Shown piece after piece: positions 45,823 to 55,249 of a stretch of DNA of 64,000 bases. How positions within the stretch are numbered: the stretch's first letter is position 1; each line of letters starts with the position of its first letter. The position numbers and the translations under genes were made by a program. The stretch is from Bacillota bacterium (GTDB taxonomy: Bacteria > Bacillota > Clostridia > Clostridiales > Caloramatoraceae): assembly GCA_023389275.1 (NCBI GenBank), contig JAEWEN010000023.1, positions 85,674 through 149,673 on the forward strand, given 5' to 3'. Below the pieces are notes generated by a model, which saw nothing but the letters and a program-made list of their open reading frames with translations, was not told the origin of the DNA and did not search any database.

Positions 45823-47355
45823 TTATTCCCACTCAATAGTTGCTGGTGGTTTACTAGTTATATCATAAACTATTCTGTTTATACCTTTAACTTCGTTTAC
45901 TATTCTTGATGATATTTTTTGAAGAACATCATATGGCACTCTAAACCATTCTGATGTCATTCCATCAACACTTTCAACAGCTCTTAAAACTATTGCATGT
46001 GAATATGTTCTTTCATCTCCCATAACCCCAACGCTTTTTATGTTTGGTAGTACAGCAAAGTATTGCCATATTTCTTTATCAAGACCTGCATTTTTAACTT
46101 CTTCTCTAAGTATTGCATCAGCATCTTTTAGAATATCTAGCTTATCTTGAGTTACCTCACCTAGAATTCTTATACCAAGCCCTGGTCCTGGGAATGGCTG
46201 TCTTGAAACTACTTCTTCTGGAACTGACATTTGGCGTCCAACTTCTCTAACTTCATCTTTAAATAGTTCTCTTAAAGGTTCAATTAGTTTAAATTGAATA
46301 TCCTCTGGAAGTCCTCCAACATTGTGATGACTTTTTATAGTTGATGATGTTTCTGTACCACTTTCAACTATGTCAGGATAAATTGTTCCTTGAACTAGAT
46401 AATCTATTCCCTCTAATTTATTAGCTTCTTCTTCAAATACTCTAATAAACTCTTCACCAATTACTTTTCTCTTAGCTTCTGGTTCTTCTATGCCTTTTAG
46501 ATTATTTAAAAATCTTTCTCTAGCATCTACCATTATAAGGTTCATATCAAACTTTTCTTTAAATGTTTTATAAACCTCTTTTTCTTCATCTTTTCTAAGT
46601 AGTCCGTGATCAACAAATATACAAGTTAGGTTTTTACCTATTGCTTTGTGAACTAGAACCGCTGCAACTGATGAATCTACTCCTCCTGATAATGCACATA
46701 TAACTTTCTTGTCTCCAACTAAGTCTTTTATTTCTTTAACTTTGTCGTCTACAAATGAAGACATAGACCAGTCTCCATTTAAATTACATACTTCAAATAA
46801 AAAGTTTTTTAGAATGTCTTGACCGTATTGTGAATGTTTAACTTCTGGGTGAAATTGAATACCATAGATTTTCTTTTCTTCATTTGACATAGATGCATTT
46901 TGACAGCTGTCTGTCCAAGCAATGCTTTTAAATCCTTCTGGAAGATTTACTATATGATCAGTATGACTCATGAAAACTTCTGCAGTTTCTTCTATACCTT
47001 TAAATATAGGTGACGTTGTATCAAACTTTATTTTTGTATTTCCATACTCTCTATATGACGCAGCTTCTACACTTCCTCCTAGAACATGTGCTATAAGTTG
47101 ATCGCCATAGCATATTCCAAGTACAGGAATGTTAAGCTCAAATATTTTTTTGTCTATTAACGGTGAATCTTCTTTGTATACACTATTTGGTCCACCTGTA
47201 AATATAATACCATTTGGTTTTCTCTCTTCTATAATTTCTAGGGATTTTTTATATGGAATTATTTCACAATACACCCCAGCTTCTCTTACTCTTCTAGCTA
47301 TTAACTGGTTATATTGTCCTCCAAAGTCTACTATAAGTACTAGTTCCTTATTCAT
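45823..47355 (-). CDS. guaA: GMP synthase (glutamine-hydrolysing)
   Basis: A 510-residue enzyme: XMP + ATP + glutamine to GMP. Class I amidotransferase domain with Cys82 (GICYGDQ), His169 and Glu171 (HPEV). ATP-PPase P-loop SGGVDS (223-228), FPGPGLG loop and C-terminal dimerisation domain ending ATIEWE. Start after AAGGAGG. It is behind a guanine-class riboswitch whose aptamer lies about 480 bases upstream, so guanine or hypoxanthine should switch it off. Confidence 0.97.
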   Translation of the reverse strand: MNKELVLIVDFGGQYNQLIARRVREAGVYCEIIPYKKSLEIIEERKPNGIIFTGGPNSVYKEDSPLIDKKIFELNIPVLGICYGDQLIAHVLGGSVEAASYREYGNTKIKFDTTSPIFKGIEETAEVFMSHTDHIVNLPEGFKSIAWTDSCQNASMSNEEKKIYGIQFHPEVKHSQYGQDILKNFLFEVCNLNGDWSMSSFVDDKVKEIKDLVGDKKVICALSGGVDSSVAAVLVHKAIGKNLTCIFVDHGLLRKDEEKEVYKTFKEKFDMNLIMVDARERFLNNLKGIEEPEAKRKVIGEEFIRVFEEEANKLEGIDYLVQGTIYPDIVESGTETSSTIKSHHNVGGLPEDIQFKLIEPLRELFKDEVREVGRQMSVPEEVVSRQPFPGPGLGIRILGEVTQDKLDILKDADAILREEVKNAGLDKEIWQYFAVLPNIKSVGVMGDERTYSHAIVLRAVESVDGMTSEWFRVPYDVLQKISSRIVNEVKGINRIVYDITSKPPATIEWE

Positions 47356-47744
47356 CTTCGTCCTCCTTAGTTCATGAGTCCTTTTAATATATTACAATTT
47401 ATATAAATATTAATTAGCTTGAAAAAATTACGATAAAATATAATTAAGCAGAGGGCCAATGTATTTTCCGTTCCTGAAACTATCTAAGAATATATTGGGC
47501 CCTGACCTCCAATATATTTACTGCTTATATTTTAAAGTTGATTTGGCTTGCACAACTAAAAATAAAGCAATAATAGTATCTAAACACATTAGCTTCTGCT
47601 GAGAAACTCCATTATAAATCATTTAAGAAAATTTTCTCTAGCCTTAGAATTTACTAAGGCTAGGTTCTTTACTCGAATTCAAAAGTAAAGAATAAATACC
47701 GATAATGATTTTTTAAAAGCACAAAGCACAAATATTGGGGAATT
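47356..47744 (-). other. Long structured leader between riboswitch terminator and guaA
   Basis: About 390 bases without a gene. It holds a perfect 10-bp hairpin (CTAGCCTTAG at 47638-47647 with CTAAGGCTAG at 47654-47663), a second hairpin (TTCTTTACT / AGTAAAGAA, 47665-47692) and a larger structure (47457-47530) in which AGGGCC and GGCCCT pair inside AAGCAG/CTGCTT. None matches a riboswitch that I recognise. Confidence 0.5.
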
Positions 47745-47745
47745 A
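47594..47745 (+). other. Segment shared with the NCS2 leader, possible plus-strand RNA
   Basis: On the plus strand TTCTGCTGAGAAA (47594-47606) and AAAAGCACAAAGCACAAA (47715-47732) repeat exactly the motifs of the NCS2 leader (minus strand, 42244-42168), in the same order. TTGCAC-17-TAATAG upstream (about 47548-47576) could be a weak plus promoter. It is antisense to the guaA leader. Confidence 0.4.
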
Positions 47746-47787
47746 AAAAAAGCTCTGACTCTTCACTACAAGCGAAGCAATCGAGCT
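47745..47787 (-). terminator. Riboswitch-controlled terminator upstream of guaA
   Basis: AGCTC...GAGCT plus inner CTTC/GAAG pairs make an interrupted hairpin followed by a run of seven T on the minus transcript. Position between aptamer and gene fits an expression platform for guanine-induced termination. Confidence 0.6.
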
Positions 47788-47833
47788 AAAACAAGCACAA
47801 TTAATAAATATACAAATGTATATTTAACCTTCA

Positions 47834-47900
47834 CTCATAGTCGGAAGATTTACGGCCTTCCGGTAGAGACGCTCAATCCGTATTATCGAGCATATACGAG
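47834..47900 (-). promoter_or_regulatory. Purine riboswitch aptamer, guanine class, upstream of guaA
   Basis: The minus strand reads CTCGTATATGCTCGATAATA, then J2/3 and P3 marks GTCTCTACCGG, CCGTAAATCTTCCG and CGACTATGAG. Arms CTCGTA/TATGAG form P1 (one G-U). The purine-discriminating base is C (in CGACTATGAG), the guanine/hypoxanthine type. The match to the xpt-type fold is clear, with small changes (GTCTCTACC instead of GTTTCTACC). Confidence 0.93.
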
Positions 47901-47935
47901 TACTAGATCTTTTTAAAATTTATTTGTGTACATAT

Positions 47936-47964
47936 AAATTATCATACTTTATGCTCTTTTGCAA
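47936..47964 (-). promoter_or_regulatory. Sigma-A promoter of the guaA riboswitch transcript
   Basis: TTGCAA (47959-47964), a 17-base spacer and TAATTT (47936-47941), about 30 bases before the aptamer and right after the MtaA-like gene. Confidence 0.65.
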
Positions 47965-47967
47965 CAC

Positions 47968-49035
47968 TTAATTTAACTTTTTTCCTAGCACAGCACCTTT
48001 TGTATATTTTCTAACTGTATCTATAATAGCATGTATATTTTCCTCAGGTGTATACTTAGGAATTTGACATCCAGGACACACAGTATATCCTTTTTTACTA
48101 TCTATTGATTTCATAATACAATTAAGAGTTTCTCTTTCTATATCTTCTACGCTACCATTTTTAATTATTTCAACAGGATCAATATTTCCTGATATAACTA
48201 TTTTATCTCCAACTTCATGTTTTAATTCTTCCATATCTTCACAATTATCCAAACTAAAACTTGAGAAACCTATATTTGCAATATCATTCCATATAGCCTT
48301 TGTTTTTCCACATATATGTAGTCCTGTTGAACTTCCTGTTATTTTCTTTATTCCATCTAACTGCATTTTTAAATATTTAGCAGCATAATCATTAAACATT
48401 TTTGGACTTATAAGATTTAGTGAAGCTAGTGGCTCTGCTATACTTGGAACTATTCCAAAGTTATTATAAACAACTTTTATATACTCTAAGTTACACTCTA
48501 CCGAAAACGCTAGTAGTTTATGTATATTTTCAGGATTTTTTCTAAAATCTTTAAGCATTTCCTTTGTTCCTCTTAAAGTAGAGGCAACACTTAAAGGACC
48601 TCCCATATTAAGACCTATATCTTTTTTATCTCCAAGCTTTTTAGTTAATATATCAAGTGTTTTTAATACTAAAGGAAGTCTTCCATCTTTATAAGGGTCT
48701 GGTAAATGCAAACTATCTAACATATCATAGGATTTTAATATAGGATTTTTTAAGTAAGCTAAATTATCATCTGAGTATTCAATTTCACTTCCAAGTGCTT
48801 CCCCCATACCTAAAAGTCCTATTTTTCCTCCACATGAGTCTGCTCCAAACAATTTATCTGTTTCTACTTCAACTTGCGCCATAATTTCAGGTGAGAAATA
48901 GTAATCTTTTTGGTTTATATTAAAAAGAGAAGTAGCTGTTTCCCCAAGAGCTAAAGAACATGGAAGTCTATCAACTTCTTTCCCACTAAAATATGCTCTA
49001 CTTCTTTCTTTAGGAGTCATTTCATCTTTAAACAT
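47968..49035 (-). CDS. Uroporphyrinogen decarboxylase-like methyltransferase (MtaA/CmuA family)
   Basis: A 355-residue protein of the MtaA/MtbA/CmuA clan, which transfers methyl groups from corrinoid proteins to a thiol. Zinc-type ligands are His240 and Cys242 (GLHICGKT) with Cys320/Cys323 (TVCPGCQIP). The heme-pathway uroporphyrinogen decarboxylase lacks these, so heme synthesis is unlikely. No corrinoid protein or other methyltransferase lies nearby, so substrate is unknown. It stands alone between guaA and the pyr operon. Confidence 0.82.
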   Translation of the reverse strand: MFKDEMTPKERSRAYFSGKEVDRLPCSLALGETATSLFNINQKDYYFSPEIMAQVEVETDKLFGADSCGGKIGLLGMGEALGSEIEYSDDNLAYLKNPILKSYDMLDSLHLPDPYKDGRLPLVLKTLDILTKKLGDKKDIGLNMGGPLSVASTLRGTKEMLKDFRKNPENIHKLLAFSVECNLEYIKVVYNNFGIVPSIAEPLASLNLISPKMFNDYAAKYLKMQLDGIKKITGSSTGLHICGKTKAIWNDIANIGFSSFSLDNCEDMEELKHEVGDKIVISGNIDPVEIIKNGSVEDIERETLNCIMKSIDSKKGYTVCPGCQIPKYTPEENIHAIIDTVRKYTKGAVLGKKLN

Positions 49036-49061
49036 ACTTTCACCTTCTTACAAAAAATTAA

Positions 49062-49082
49062 GAGATAGATAATATCTATCTC
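49062..49082 (-). terminator. Terminator of the pyr operon
   Basis: GAGATAGAT (49062-49070) and ATCTATCTC (49074-49082) pair perfectly, with T-run on the transcript after pyrE. Confidence 0.85.
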
Positions 49083-49113
49083 CTAATATTTTATATTATT
49101 CTACATTATTTTA

Positions 49114-49680
49114 CTACTTTATATTTCTACTTCCTGGTTTAATGTATGGAGTTCCTTCTTTACAAAGTGGACACTCATTAGCATCATATGATTTAACATC
49201 AAGTTTTATAGCACTATATAGTGGTAGATCAAACTCAACACCTTCTGCTCTTCTATCTACTATACAAGCTATAGCAACAACTTCTCCACCAGCTTTTCTA
49301 ACAGCTTCAATTGCTTCATTAAAAGATTTACCTGTAGTTACAACATCTTCTGTAATTATAACTTTTTCACCTTTAGCAATTTCAAAGCCTCTTCTTAGTG
49401 TCATAACACCATTTTCTCTTTCAGTAAATATTGTTCTTTTTCCAAGTTGTCTTCCCATTTCATATGATACAACAACTCCACCCATAGCAGGTCCTACAAC
49501 AACATCTACATCTATGTCTTTAATTTGTTCTACAACTGTAGCTAATACTTTTTCTGCTTTATCTGGATACATAAGTAGTTTTGCACATTGACAGTATTTA
49601 TCACTGTGTCTTCCTGATGATAGTAAAAAGTGTCCTTCTAATAATGCTCCTACTTCTTTTAATATTTCAATTGTACTCAT
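49114..49680 (-). CDS. pyrE: Orotate phosphoribosyltransferase
   Basis: A 188-residue enzyme: orotate + PRPP to OMP. PRPP loop [27 protein letters not shown] and GPAMGG motifs. C-terminal cysteines in NECPLCKEG are typical of clostridial forms. Last gene of pyrBICFKDE. Confidence 0.96.
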   Translation of the reverse strand: MSTIEILKEVGALLEGHFLLSSGRHSDKYCQCAKLLMYPDKAEKVLATVVEQIKDIDVDVVVGPAMGGVVVSYEMGRQLGKRTIFTERENGVMTLRRGFEIAKGEKVIITEDVVTTGKSFNEAIEAVRKAGGEVVAIACIVDRRAEGVEFDLPLYSAIKLDVKSYDANECPLCKEGTPYIKPGSRNIK

Positions 49681-49686
49681 AATATT

Positions 49687-50592
49687 TTACCCCCTAGCTA
49701 TTCCTTTAATTTCTTCTAAACTTTTTATTCCTTCTTTAGCCATATATTCTTCTATTCCATTAACAATATCAAGTGCAATATCTGGTTTTATAAAATTAGC
49801 TGTTCCTACTTGAATTGCAGTAGAACCTGCCATTATAAACTCTATAGCATCTTGCCATGTTGTAATTCCACCCATTCCTATAACAGGTATATCTACATTT
49901 GCTGAAACTTCATATACCATAGCTAAAGCTATAGGCTTTATAGCAGGACCTGAAAGCCCTGCAAATGTATTTTTAAACACAGGTTTTTTACTTCTTATAT
50001 CTATTGCCATTGACTTAAAAGTATTTACAAGTGATAACGAATCAGCACCAGCTTCCTCACAAGCCATTGCAACTTTTACTATACTTTCTGCATTTGGAGA
50101 AAGTTTTACCATTAAAGGCTTTTTAGAAACTGCTTTAACTTCTTTTACAACCTCAGCTGCTGTTTCTGCTTTTATTCCAAGAGCCATACCGCCACATTTA
50201 ACATTTGGACATGATATGTTAAGTTCTATTATGTCAACATCTGTTTCACTAAGCTTTATTGCACCATTTACATAGTCTTCAATAGTTGCTCCACCTAGAT
50301 TAGCAAGTATTCTAGTTCCTATTTTTTTCATTTTAGGAAGCTCTGTATTTATAAAAGCATCTATTCCTGGATTTTGAAGACCAACGCTGTTTATCATTCC
50401 AGATCTTGTTTCAAAAACTCTAGGGCCATCATTTCCTTGTCTTTCATTTAAAGTAAGACCTTTAGATGATATTCCTCCAAGCTTTGAAACATCATAGATT
50501 TCACCATACTCTTCTCCAAACCCAAATGTTCCTGATGCTGTTATTACTGGATTTTTAAATTCTATTCCATTTATTAAAACCTTACTATTCAT
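49687..50592 (-). CDS. pyrD: Dihydroorotate dehydrogenase, catalytic subunit (class 1B)
   Basis: A 301-residue FMN enzyme oxidising dihydroorotate. [20 protein letters not shown] and the base Cys in this loop place it in class 1B, which pairs with PyrK for NAD. It overlaps the pyrK stop by 8 bases. Confidence 0.96.
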   Translation of the reverse strand: MNSKVLINGIEFKNPVITASGTFGFGEEYGEIYDVSKLGGISSKGLTLNERQGNDGPRVFETRSGMINSVGLQNPGIDAFINTELPKMKKIGTRILANLGGATIEDYVNGAIKLSETDVDIIELNISCPNVKCGGMALGIKAETAAEVVKEVKAVSKKPLMVKLSPNAESIVKVAMACEEAGADSLSLVNTFKSMAIDIRSKKPVFKNTFAGLSGPAIKPIALAMVYEVSANVDIPVIGMGGITTWQDAIEFIMAGSTAIQVGTANFIKPDIALDIVNGIEEYMAKEGIKSLEEIKGIARG

Positions 50593-51325
50593 CGAAAATC
50601 ACATCCCTACTTAAAAATACTGGTCCTTCTTTACATGCTCTTTTATTACCATTTTTAGTTTTACATGTACATACAAGACAAGCACCTATTCCACATGCCA
50701 TGTGATTTTCCATTGAAACATAACAATCTACATTTGCCTTCTCACACATTTTAGCAACTTTTTTCATCATTATTTCTGGTCCACATGTTAGTACAGCATC
50801 ATATTTTTTAGGATCAAATAAATCTATTACAAGACCTTTGTGTCCTTCTTTTCCTGAATCTGTTGCAACAATAACCTCACTTACTATTGTTTTAAGTTCA
50901 TCTATTCCGTAAATATTATCTCTAAATCCACAATAAACATCTATTTTTTCAGCATTTAACTGTTTTGCTGTATGTAAAAATGGAGCTATACCAATTCCCC
51001 CTGCAACTACTGCAACTTTTCCTGTTAATTTCTCTATAGGGAATCCGTTTCCAAGTGGTCCTAAAAGCTCTATTTTATCATTTTCCTTTAGGTTTTTAAG
51101 ATGTTCTGTTCCACTTCCTACTACCATGTATAAAAATGATATAACTCCTTTTTTGTAATCATTTATACTTATTGGTCTTGGAAGTATAGGCTCTATTCCC
51201 CAGCCTCTTAACATATAAAACTGACCTGCTTTAACATTAGCATCTAATTCTACTTCCATTAAATAAATATTATCTACTACATGTTTATTACTTAAAACTT
51301 TTGATTTAGTATAACTCAATGGCAT
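50585..51325 (-). CDS. pyrK: Dihydroorotate dehydrogenase electron-transfer subunit PyrK
   Basis: A 246-residue FAD/[2Fe-2S] protein that passes electrons from PyrD to NAD. FAD motif RPISIND, NAD-binding [11 protein letters not shown], and Fe-S cysteines in [12 protein letters not shown] and KRACKEGP. Overlaps the pyrF stop by 20 bases. Confidence 0.95.
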   Translation of the reverse strand: MPLSYTKSKVLSNKHVVDNIYLMEVELDANVKAGQFYMLRGWGIEPILPRPISINDYKKGVISFLYMVVGSGTEHLKNLKENDKIELLGPLGNGFPIEKLTGKVAVVAGGIGIAPFLHTAKQLNAEKIDVYCGFRDNIYGIDELKTIVSEVIVATDSGKEGHKGLVIDLFDPKKYDAVLTCGPEIMMKKVAKMCEKANVDCYVSMENHMACGIGACLVCTCKTKNGNKRACKEGPVFLSRDVIFDE

Positions 51326-52175
51326 TTCTTATATCCTCCCTCATTCTAATAGCTTCTTCTCTAGCATATCTTGCAAAATCTTTTTCTCCGTCTTCATGCT
51401 TTTTATATGCAAGAAGTATACCTCTTGATGAGTTTACAACTGCGCCATTTCCATCTTTTAATGTAAGAGCAACATCTTTTGCTGTTCCACCTTGTGCTCC
51501 ATAGCCTGGTACTAGGAAAAACATTTTATCAAGTATTTTTCTAACTCTTACTGATTCATCTCTATGTGTACATCCTACAACTCCACCTATTGAGCTGTAT
51601 CCACAATTTCCTAAGTATTCTTCCCCTAGTGTATTTAACTTGTCCCCTACAACTTCATATATTCTGTTTCCATTTTCATTTCTTATATATTGAATATCCT
51701 TAGCACCACTATTTGATGTTCTAACAAGTAAGAATAATCCTTTTTCTTTATTTTTTACATAATCAAGATAAGGCTCTATACTATCTAGTCCCATATATGG
51801 GCTAAGTGTTATAAAATCACTTTCAAAATCTCCCTCAAAGTGTGCCTTTGCATACATTTTAGCAGTATTTGAAATATCTCCTCTTTTTATATCAGCTATA
51901 ACTATTTTTCCTTTTTCTCTAATATAAGCTAATGTATTTTTATAAGCTATCATACCTTTTATGCCATAAGCTTCATAGTAAGCTATTTGAACTTTATAAC
52001 ATGAAACTGTATCTAATGTTGCATCTATTATTTCTTTATTAAAGTTAAATATTGCATCTTCTATATTATTAAATCTATTTAAAAATTCTTTTGGTATATA
52101 ATCTAAATCTGTATCAAGTCCTAAACAAACATGTCCATCTTTTTCTACGCTTTCAAATAATCTATCTATAATCAT
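51306..52175 (-). CDS. pyrF: Orotidine 5'-phosphate decarboxylase
   Basis: A 289-residue enzyme: OMP to UMP. The catalytic Lys-Asp set is in VIADIKRGDI, and length fits the long (type 2) family. Start after GGGAGCAATAAG; one base from pyrC. Confidence 0.95.
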   Translation of the reverse strand: MIIDRLFESVEKDGHVCLGLDTDLDYIPKEFLNRFNNIEDAIFNFNKEIIDATLDTVSCYKVQIAYYEAYGIKGMIAYKNTLAYIREKGKIVIADIKRGDISNTAKMYAKAHFEGDFESDFITLSPYMGLDSIEPYLDYVKNKEKGLFLLVRTSNSGAKDIQYIRNENGNRIYEVVGDKLNTLGEEYLGNCGYSSIGGVVGCTHRDESVRVRKILDKMFFLVPGYGAQGGTAKDVALTLKDGNGAVVNSSRGILLAYKKHEDGEKDFARYAREEAIRMREDIRNAIELY

Positions 52176-52176
52176 C

Positions 52177-53370
52177 TTATTGCTCCCTTCTGTATACCAC
52201 TTTTCCGTCTTTAATTGTAACTGCTACCTCACCTGTAAATGTTTTACCATGGAAAGGTGTATTTTTTCCCTTTGACTTAAACTTTTCAGAATCTATTTTT
52301 ACTTCTTTGTTTAAATCTACTAGTACTAAATCCGCTGCATTTTTAAGTTTAATTTCTCCTGAATTTAACCCCATTAATTTTGCTGGTTTTTCAGACATAA
52401 TTTCAACTAGCTTATTAAGACTTATATGTCCTTCTTTTACAAGCTTTGTATAGCATACTGAAAATGCTGTTTCGATTCCTGAAAGCCCTGGAGCTCCATT
52501 TTCCTTATCTTCTTTAGAGTGTGGAGCATGGTCAGTTGCTATAGCATCTACATAACCGTTTTTTATTGCATCTATTAAAAAGTTAACATCCTCTTTATCT
52601 CTTATTGGAGGATTAACTCTATAGTCATTTTCATCTTTTGTTAAAGCTATGTGGTGAGGTGCAACTTCGCAAGTTACCATATCTCCTCTTTTTTTAGCCT
52701 GTATTATATCTTCCATAGCTTCTTTTGTGCTTACATGACAAACATGTAAGTGACACCCTGTATGTCTTGCAAGAGAAATATCTCTTGATGTCATTATGTT
52801 TTCTGACAATCTAGTATCTATTTTAACAAGCTCTGTATGCTCAACATGGCTCATAACAATAAGTCCCATAGACTTTGCCTTAAGCATAGCATCTAGCATT
52901 ACTTTACTTTTATTAATTCCTTTACCATCATCTGATATAAATCTTATTGGATATTTTATTTCATCTAGGTGATCTAAAGTTTCACCATCAAAGTTTTTTG
53001 TAATTGATACAACTTGATGAACATTTAAAAGCCCTACTTTTTCAGCTTCATCTAATACTGTTTTTAAAACCTCATTTGTACTACATATAGGTTTTGTATT
53101 TCCCATTAAATTTACTGCTGTATAACCACCTTTTACAGCGGCTAAACTTCCTGATAACATATCTTCTTTATAAGTGATTCCCGGAAATCTAAAGTGGCAA
53201 TGAAGGTCTGTAAATGAGGGAAGAAGCACAAGCCCTTCCCCATTAATTATTTCACAATTAGCATTTAAATTATTTCCTATTGTTTCAATAACCCCATTTT
53301 TTATGTATACATCACCATTAAAGTCTAATTTCGAATCTACAATTCTCGTGTTTTTTATTAGAAGTTCCAT
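52177..53370 (-). CDS. pyrC: Dihydroorotase
   Basis: A 397-residue amidohydrolase. Metal ligands in DLHCHFR, SHVEHTE, HVCHVST and ATDHAPH. Class I dihydroorotase, cyclising carbamoyl aspartate. Part of pyrBICFKDE. Confidence 0.96.
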   Translation of the reverse strand: MELLIKNTRIVDSKLDFNGDVYIKNGVIETIGNNLNANCEIINGEGLVLLPSFTDLHCHFRFPGITYKEDMLSGSLAAVKGGYTAVNLMGNTKPICSTNEVLKTVLDEAEKVGLLNVHQVVSITKNFDGETLDHLDEIKYPIRFISDDGKGINKSKVMLDAMLKAKSMGLIVMSHVEHTELVKIDTRLSENIMTSRDISLARHTGCHLHVCHVSTKEAMEDIIQAKKRGDMVTCEVAPHHIALTKDENDYRVNPPIRDKEDVNFLIDAIKNGYVDAIATDHAPHSKEDKENGAPGLSGIETAFSVCYTKLVKEGHISLNKLVEIMSEKPAKLMGLNSGEIKLKNAADLVLVDLNKEVKIDSEKFKSKGKNTPFHGKTFTGEVAVTIKDGKVVYRREQ

Positions 53371-53372
53371 TT

Positions 53373-53804
53373 TTATACCTCCGAAACAGTGTATATTTCA
53401 TCACAGTATATACACTTGTATTCTTCCTTTTCCTCGCTAACTAATGTAAATATATTGTTTATTCCTCTTTCGATTGAGGTTACACATCTAGGGTTTTTAC
53501 ATTTAATTATGTTTTCCACTTTCTCTGGAAGCTTTAGGTTTATTTTTTCAGTAATAACTTCATTTTCTATTATGTTTATAGTAAGATTAGGATCCATAAG
53601 CCCTAAAACTGTAAGGTCAAGGTCTATTTCGTTTTCTATTTTTATAATATCCTTTTTACCTTTCTTACTACTTTCTGCATTCATTATTAAGGCTACTGTA
53701 AAATCTACGTTTTCAAGTCCTAGGTAATTAAATATTTTAATTCCATAACCAGCCTTTATATGATCTATTACTATTCCTTTTTGAATTGGATTAATAGTTA
53801 CCAT
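53373..53804 (-). CDS. pyrI: Aspartate carbamoyltransferase regulatory chain
   Basis: A 143-residue allosteric subunit. The zinc cysteines are in CKNPRC and CIYCDE near the C-terminus; the N-domain binds effectors. The ATG at 53804 overlaps the pyrB stop by one base (TAATG), after GGGGGTGG; a longer in-frame start at 53828 lies inside pyrB. With pyrI the enzyme is of the regulated E. coli type. Confidence 0.94.
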   Translation of the reverse strand: MVTINPIQKGIVIDHIKAGYGIKIFNYLGLENVDFTVALIMNAESSKKGKKDIIKIENEIDLDLTVLGLMDPNLTINIIENEVITEKINLKLPEKVENIIKCKNPRCVTSIERGINNIFTLVSEEKEEYKCIYCDEIYTVSEV

Positions 53805-54727
53805 TACGCCACCCCCAGTAATTTGCATATTAACGCCATTCTTACATACATTCCATATTTAGCTTGCTTAAAGTACCAAGCTCTAGGGTCTGTATCTACC
53901 TCACTTGCAATTTCATTTACTCTTGGTAGTGGATGCATAACTATAAGATTTTCTGAAGCCATTTCCATTTTTGAATTATCTAAAATGTAGCTATCTTTTA
54001 ATCTTACATAATCTTCTTCGTTAAAGAATCTTTCTCTTTGTACTCTAGTCATGTAAAGAATATCTAATTCTCCTATAACATCTTCTAGTCTTTCTACTTC
54101 TTTGTACTTAATATTATTTTTTTCTAAAACTTCTTTTTTAATATAACTTGGAATTTGTAATTCTTTTGGTGATATTAGAATAAATTCATTTTCTGGGTAT
54201 CTTGACAATGCTTTTATAAGGGAGTGTACAGTTCTTCCAAACATAAGGTCTCCACAAAGCCCAATTTTTTGTCCTGTTAATTTTCCCTTAGCAGCTCTTA
54301 TTGTAAGAAGGTCTGTAAGAGTTTGAGTTGGATGCTGATGTCCTCCATCTCCTGCATTTATAACAGGCATATCTGTAGCCATCGAAGCAACTCTAGGTGC
54401 TCCTTCTTTTGGATGTCTCATTACAGCAATATCTGCGTAACAAGCTACAGTTTTAATTGTATCAGCTATAGTTTCACCTTTTGAAGTTGATGATGAATTT
54501 GGTTCTGAAAAACCTATTACCTGCCCCCCAAGTCTAAGCATAGCCGCTTCAAAGCTAAATCTTGTTCTTGTACTTGGTTCATAAAATAAAGTAGCAAGTA
54601 ATTTCCCTTTGCATACGTCTAAGAATTTTTCTGGATTTGAAACAATTTGATCGGATAATCCAAAGATTTCCTCTAATTCCTCTAGTGAAAAATCCATTGG
54701 ATCAATAAGATGTTTACCTTTTAACAT
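53804..54727 (-). CDS. pyrB: Aspartate carbamoyltransferase catalytic subunit
   Basis: A 307-residue enzyme: carbamoyl phosphate + aspartate. Carbamoyl-phosphate motif [10 protein letters not shown], aspartate loop HPLPRVNEI, and HQHPTQTL. First gene of the operon. Ribosome site AAGGAGG lies in a predicted PyrR-binding hairpin, so it is a control point. Confidence 0.97.
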   Translation of the reverse strand: MLKGKHLIDPMDFSLEELEEIFGLSDQIVSNPEKFLDVCKGKLLATLFYEPSTRTRFSFEAAMLRLGGQVIGFSEPNSSSTSKGETIADTIKTVACYADIAVMRHPKEGAPRVASMATDMPVINAGDGGHQHPTQTLTDLLTIRAAKGKLTGQKIGLCGDLMFGRTVHSLIKALSRYPENEFILISPKELQIPSYIKKEVLEKNNIKYKEVERLEDVIGELDILYMTRVQRERFFNEEDYVRLKDSYILDNSKMEMASENLIVMHPLPRVNEIASEVDTDPRAWYFKQAKYGMYVRMALICKLLGVA

Positions 54728-54740
54728 TTACCTAACGCCT

Positions 54741-54761
54741 CCTTCTTAGCCTCACTGGACT
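54741..54761 (-). promoter_or_regulatory. PyrR-binding element overlapping the pyrB ribosome site
   Basis: The minus strand reads AGTCCAGTGAGGCT and then AAGAAGG, matching the PyrR consensus ARUCCNGNGAGGYU. TCTAG/CTAAGA and TACCT/AGGTA flank it and fold a hairpin that holds the AAGGAGG ribosome site. UMP-loaded PyrR would be expected to repress translation here. Confidence 0.75.
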
Positions 54762-54774
54762 AGATTAAAGGTAC

Positions 54775-54803
54775 AAAAAATGCCTTTCCCTCAAGGAAGG
54801 CAT
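54775..54803 (-). terminator. Leader terminator of the pyr operon
   Basis: ATGCCTTTCC pairs with GGAAGGCAT (one bulge), followed by TTTTTTG on the minus transcript. It precedes the PyrR element. GGAAGG upstream may compete as an antiterminator. Confidence 0.75.
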
Positions 54804-54828
54804 CGTATATTACCCTATTTGGTATTAT

Positions 54829-54870
54829 ATAGCCATCCTTCCTAGCACTTTTGTACTAGTTCAAGCTATC
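54829..54870 (-). promoter_or_regulatory. Upstream stem-loop in the pyr leader, resembling the PyrR element
   Basis: The minus strand CTAGT-C-A...GCTA-GAAGGA pattern (about 54859-54835) resembles the PyrR element but lacks the GAGAGG core. It ends in GGAAGG, which could pair with the terminator. Confidence 0.45.
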
Positions 54871-54876
54871 AAATAA

Positions 54877-54905
54877 ATATTACCACAGCATAATTTAAAA
54901 ATCAA
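54877..54905 (-). promoter_or_regulatory. Sigma-A promoter of the pyr operon
   Basis: TTGATT (54900-54905), a 17-base spacer and TAATAT (54877-54882), giving a leader of about 140 bases before pyrB. Confidence 0.7.
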
Positions 54906-55028
54906 TGTTATATTTATTTATATATAGTGGGAATTTTTGCTCATATTAATTAATTCAATTTTAGTGTATTATTTATTTAACTGGGTAAAATATAATTATC
55001 AACCTTATTTTAAGGAGGTTTGTATAAA

Positions 55029-55214
55029 ATGAGATTTTTATATCTTAATATATTTTTCGCAATTATATACTCTACTTTAACGATTATAACAGCACCTTCT
55101 ATTACTCCAAACATTATTGTTAAAGTTATAATGATGTCAGCAGCTGTTATCTTTGTAGGTTATATACTCGACTCTAAATCATCTGACAAAAACAAAAATA
55201 AAAAGAAAAACTAG
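55029..55214 (+). CDS. Small membrane protein, two segments
   Basis: A 61-residue protein; ATG at 55029 after AAGGAGG. Two hydrophobic segments (about 4-24 and 30-46) and a Lys-rich tail. No known family. A single gene with bidirectional terminator after it. Confidence 0.6.
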   Translation: MRFLYLNIFFAIIYSTLTIITAPSITPNIIVKVIMMSAAVIFVGYILDSKSSDKNKNKKKN

Positions 55215-55249
55215 CTTTAGTTTTTCTTTTTATTTTTTTCTAAAGCCAG
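55211..55249. terminator. Bidirectional terminator
   Basis: CTAGCTTTAG (55211-55220) and CTAAAGCCAG (55240-55249), two G-U pairs, long A/T loop with T-runs, between convergent genes. Confidence 0.7.

Noticed and set aside
44267..47355. guaA and guaA2 as a frameshifted single gene or assembly duplicate
   Set aside because: They differ throughout, each has its own start, ribosome site and terminator, and the GATase loss is a clean deletion.
47457..47530. Second riboswitch in the guaA leader
   Set aside because: The AGGGCC/GGCCCT structure looks regulated but matches no aptamer that I know; listed only as structured leader.
54728..55028. T-box leader before pyrB
   Set aside because: No T-box motif or specifier loop; the structures fit PyrR control better.
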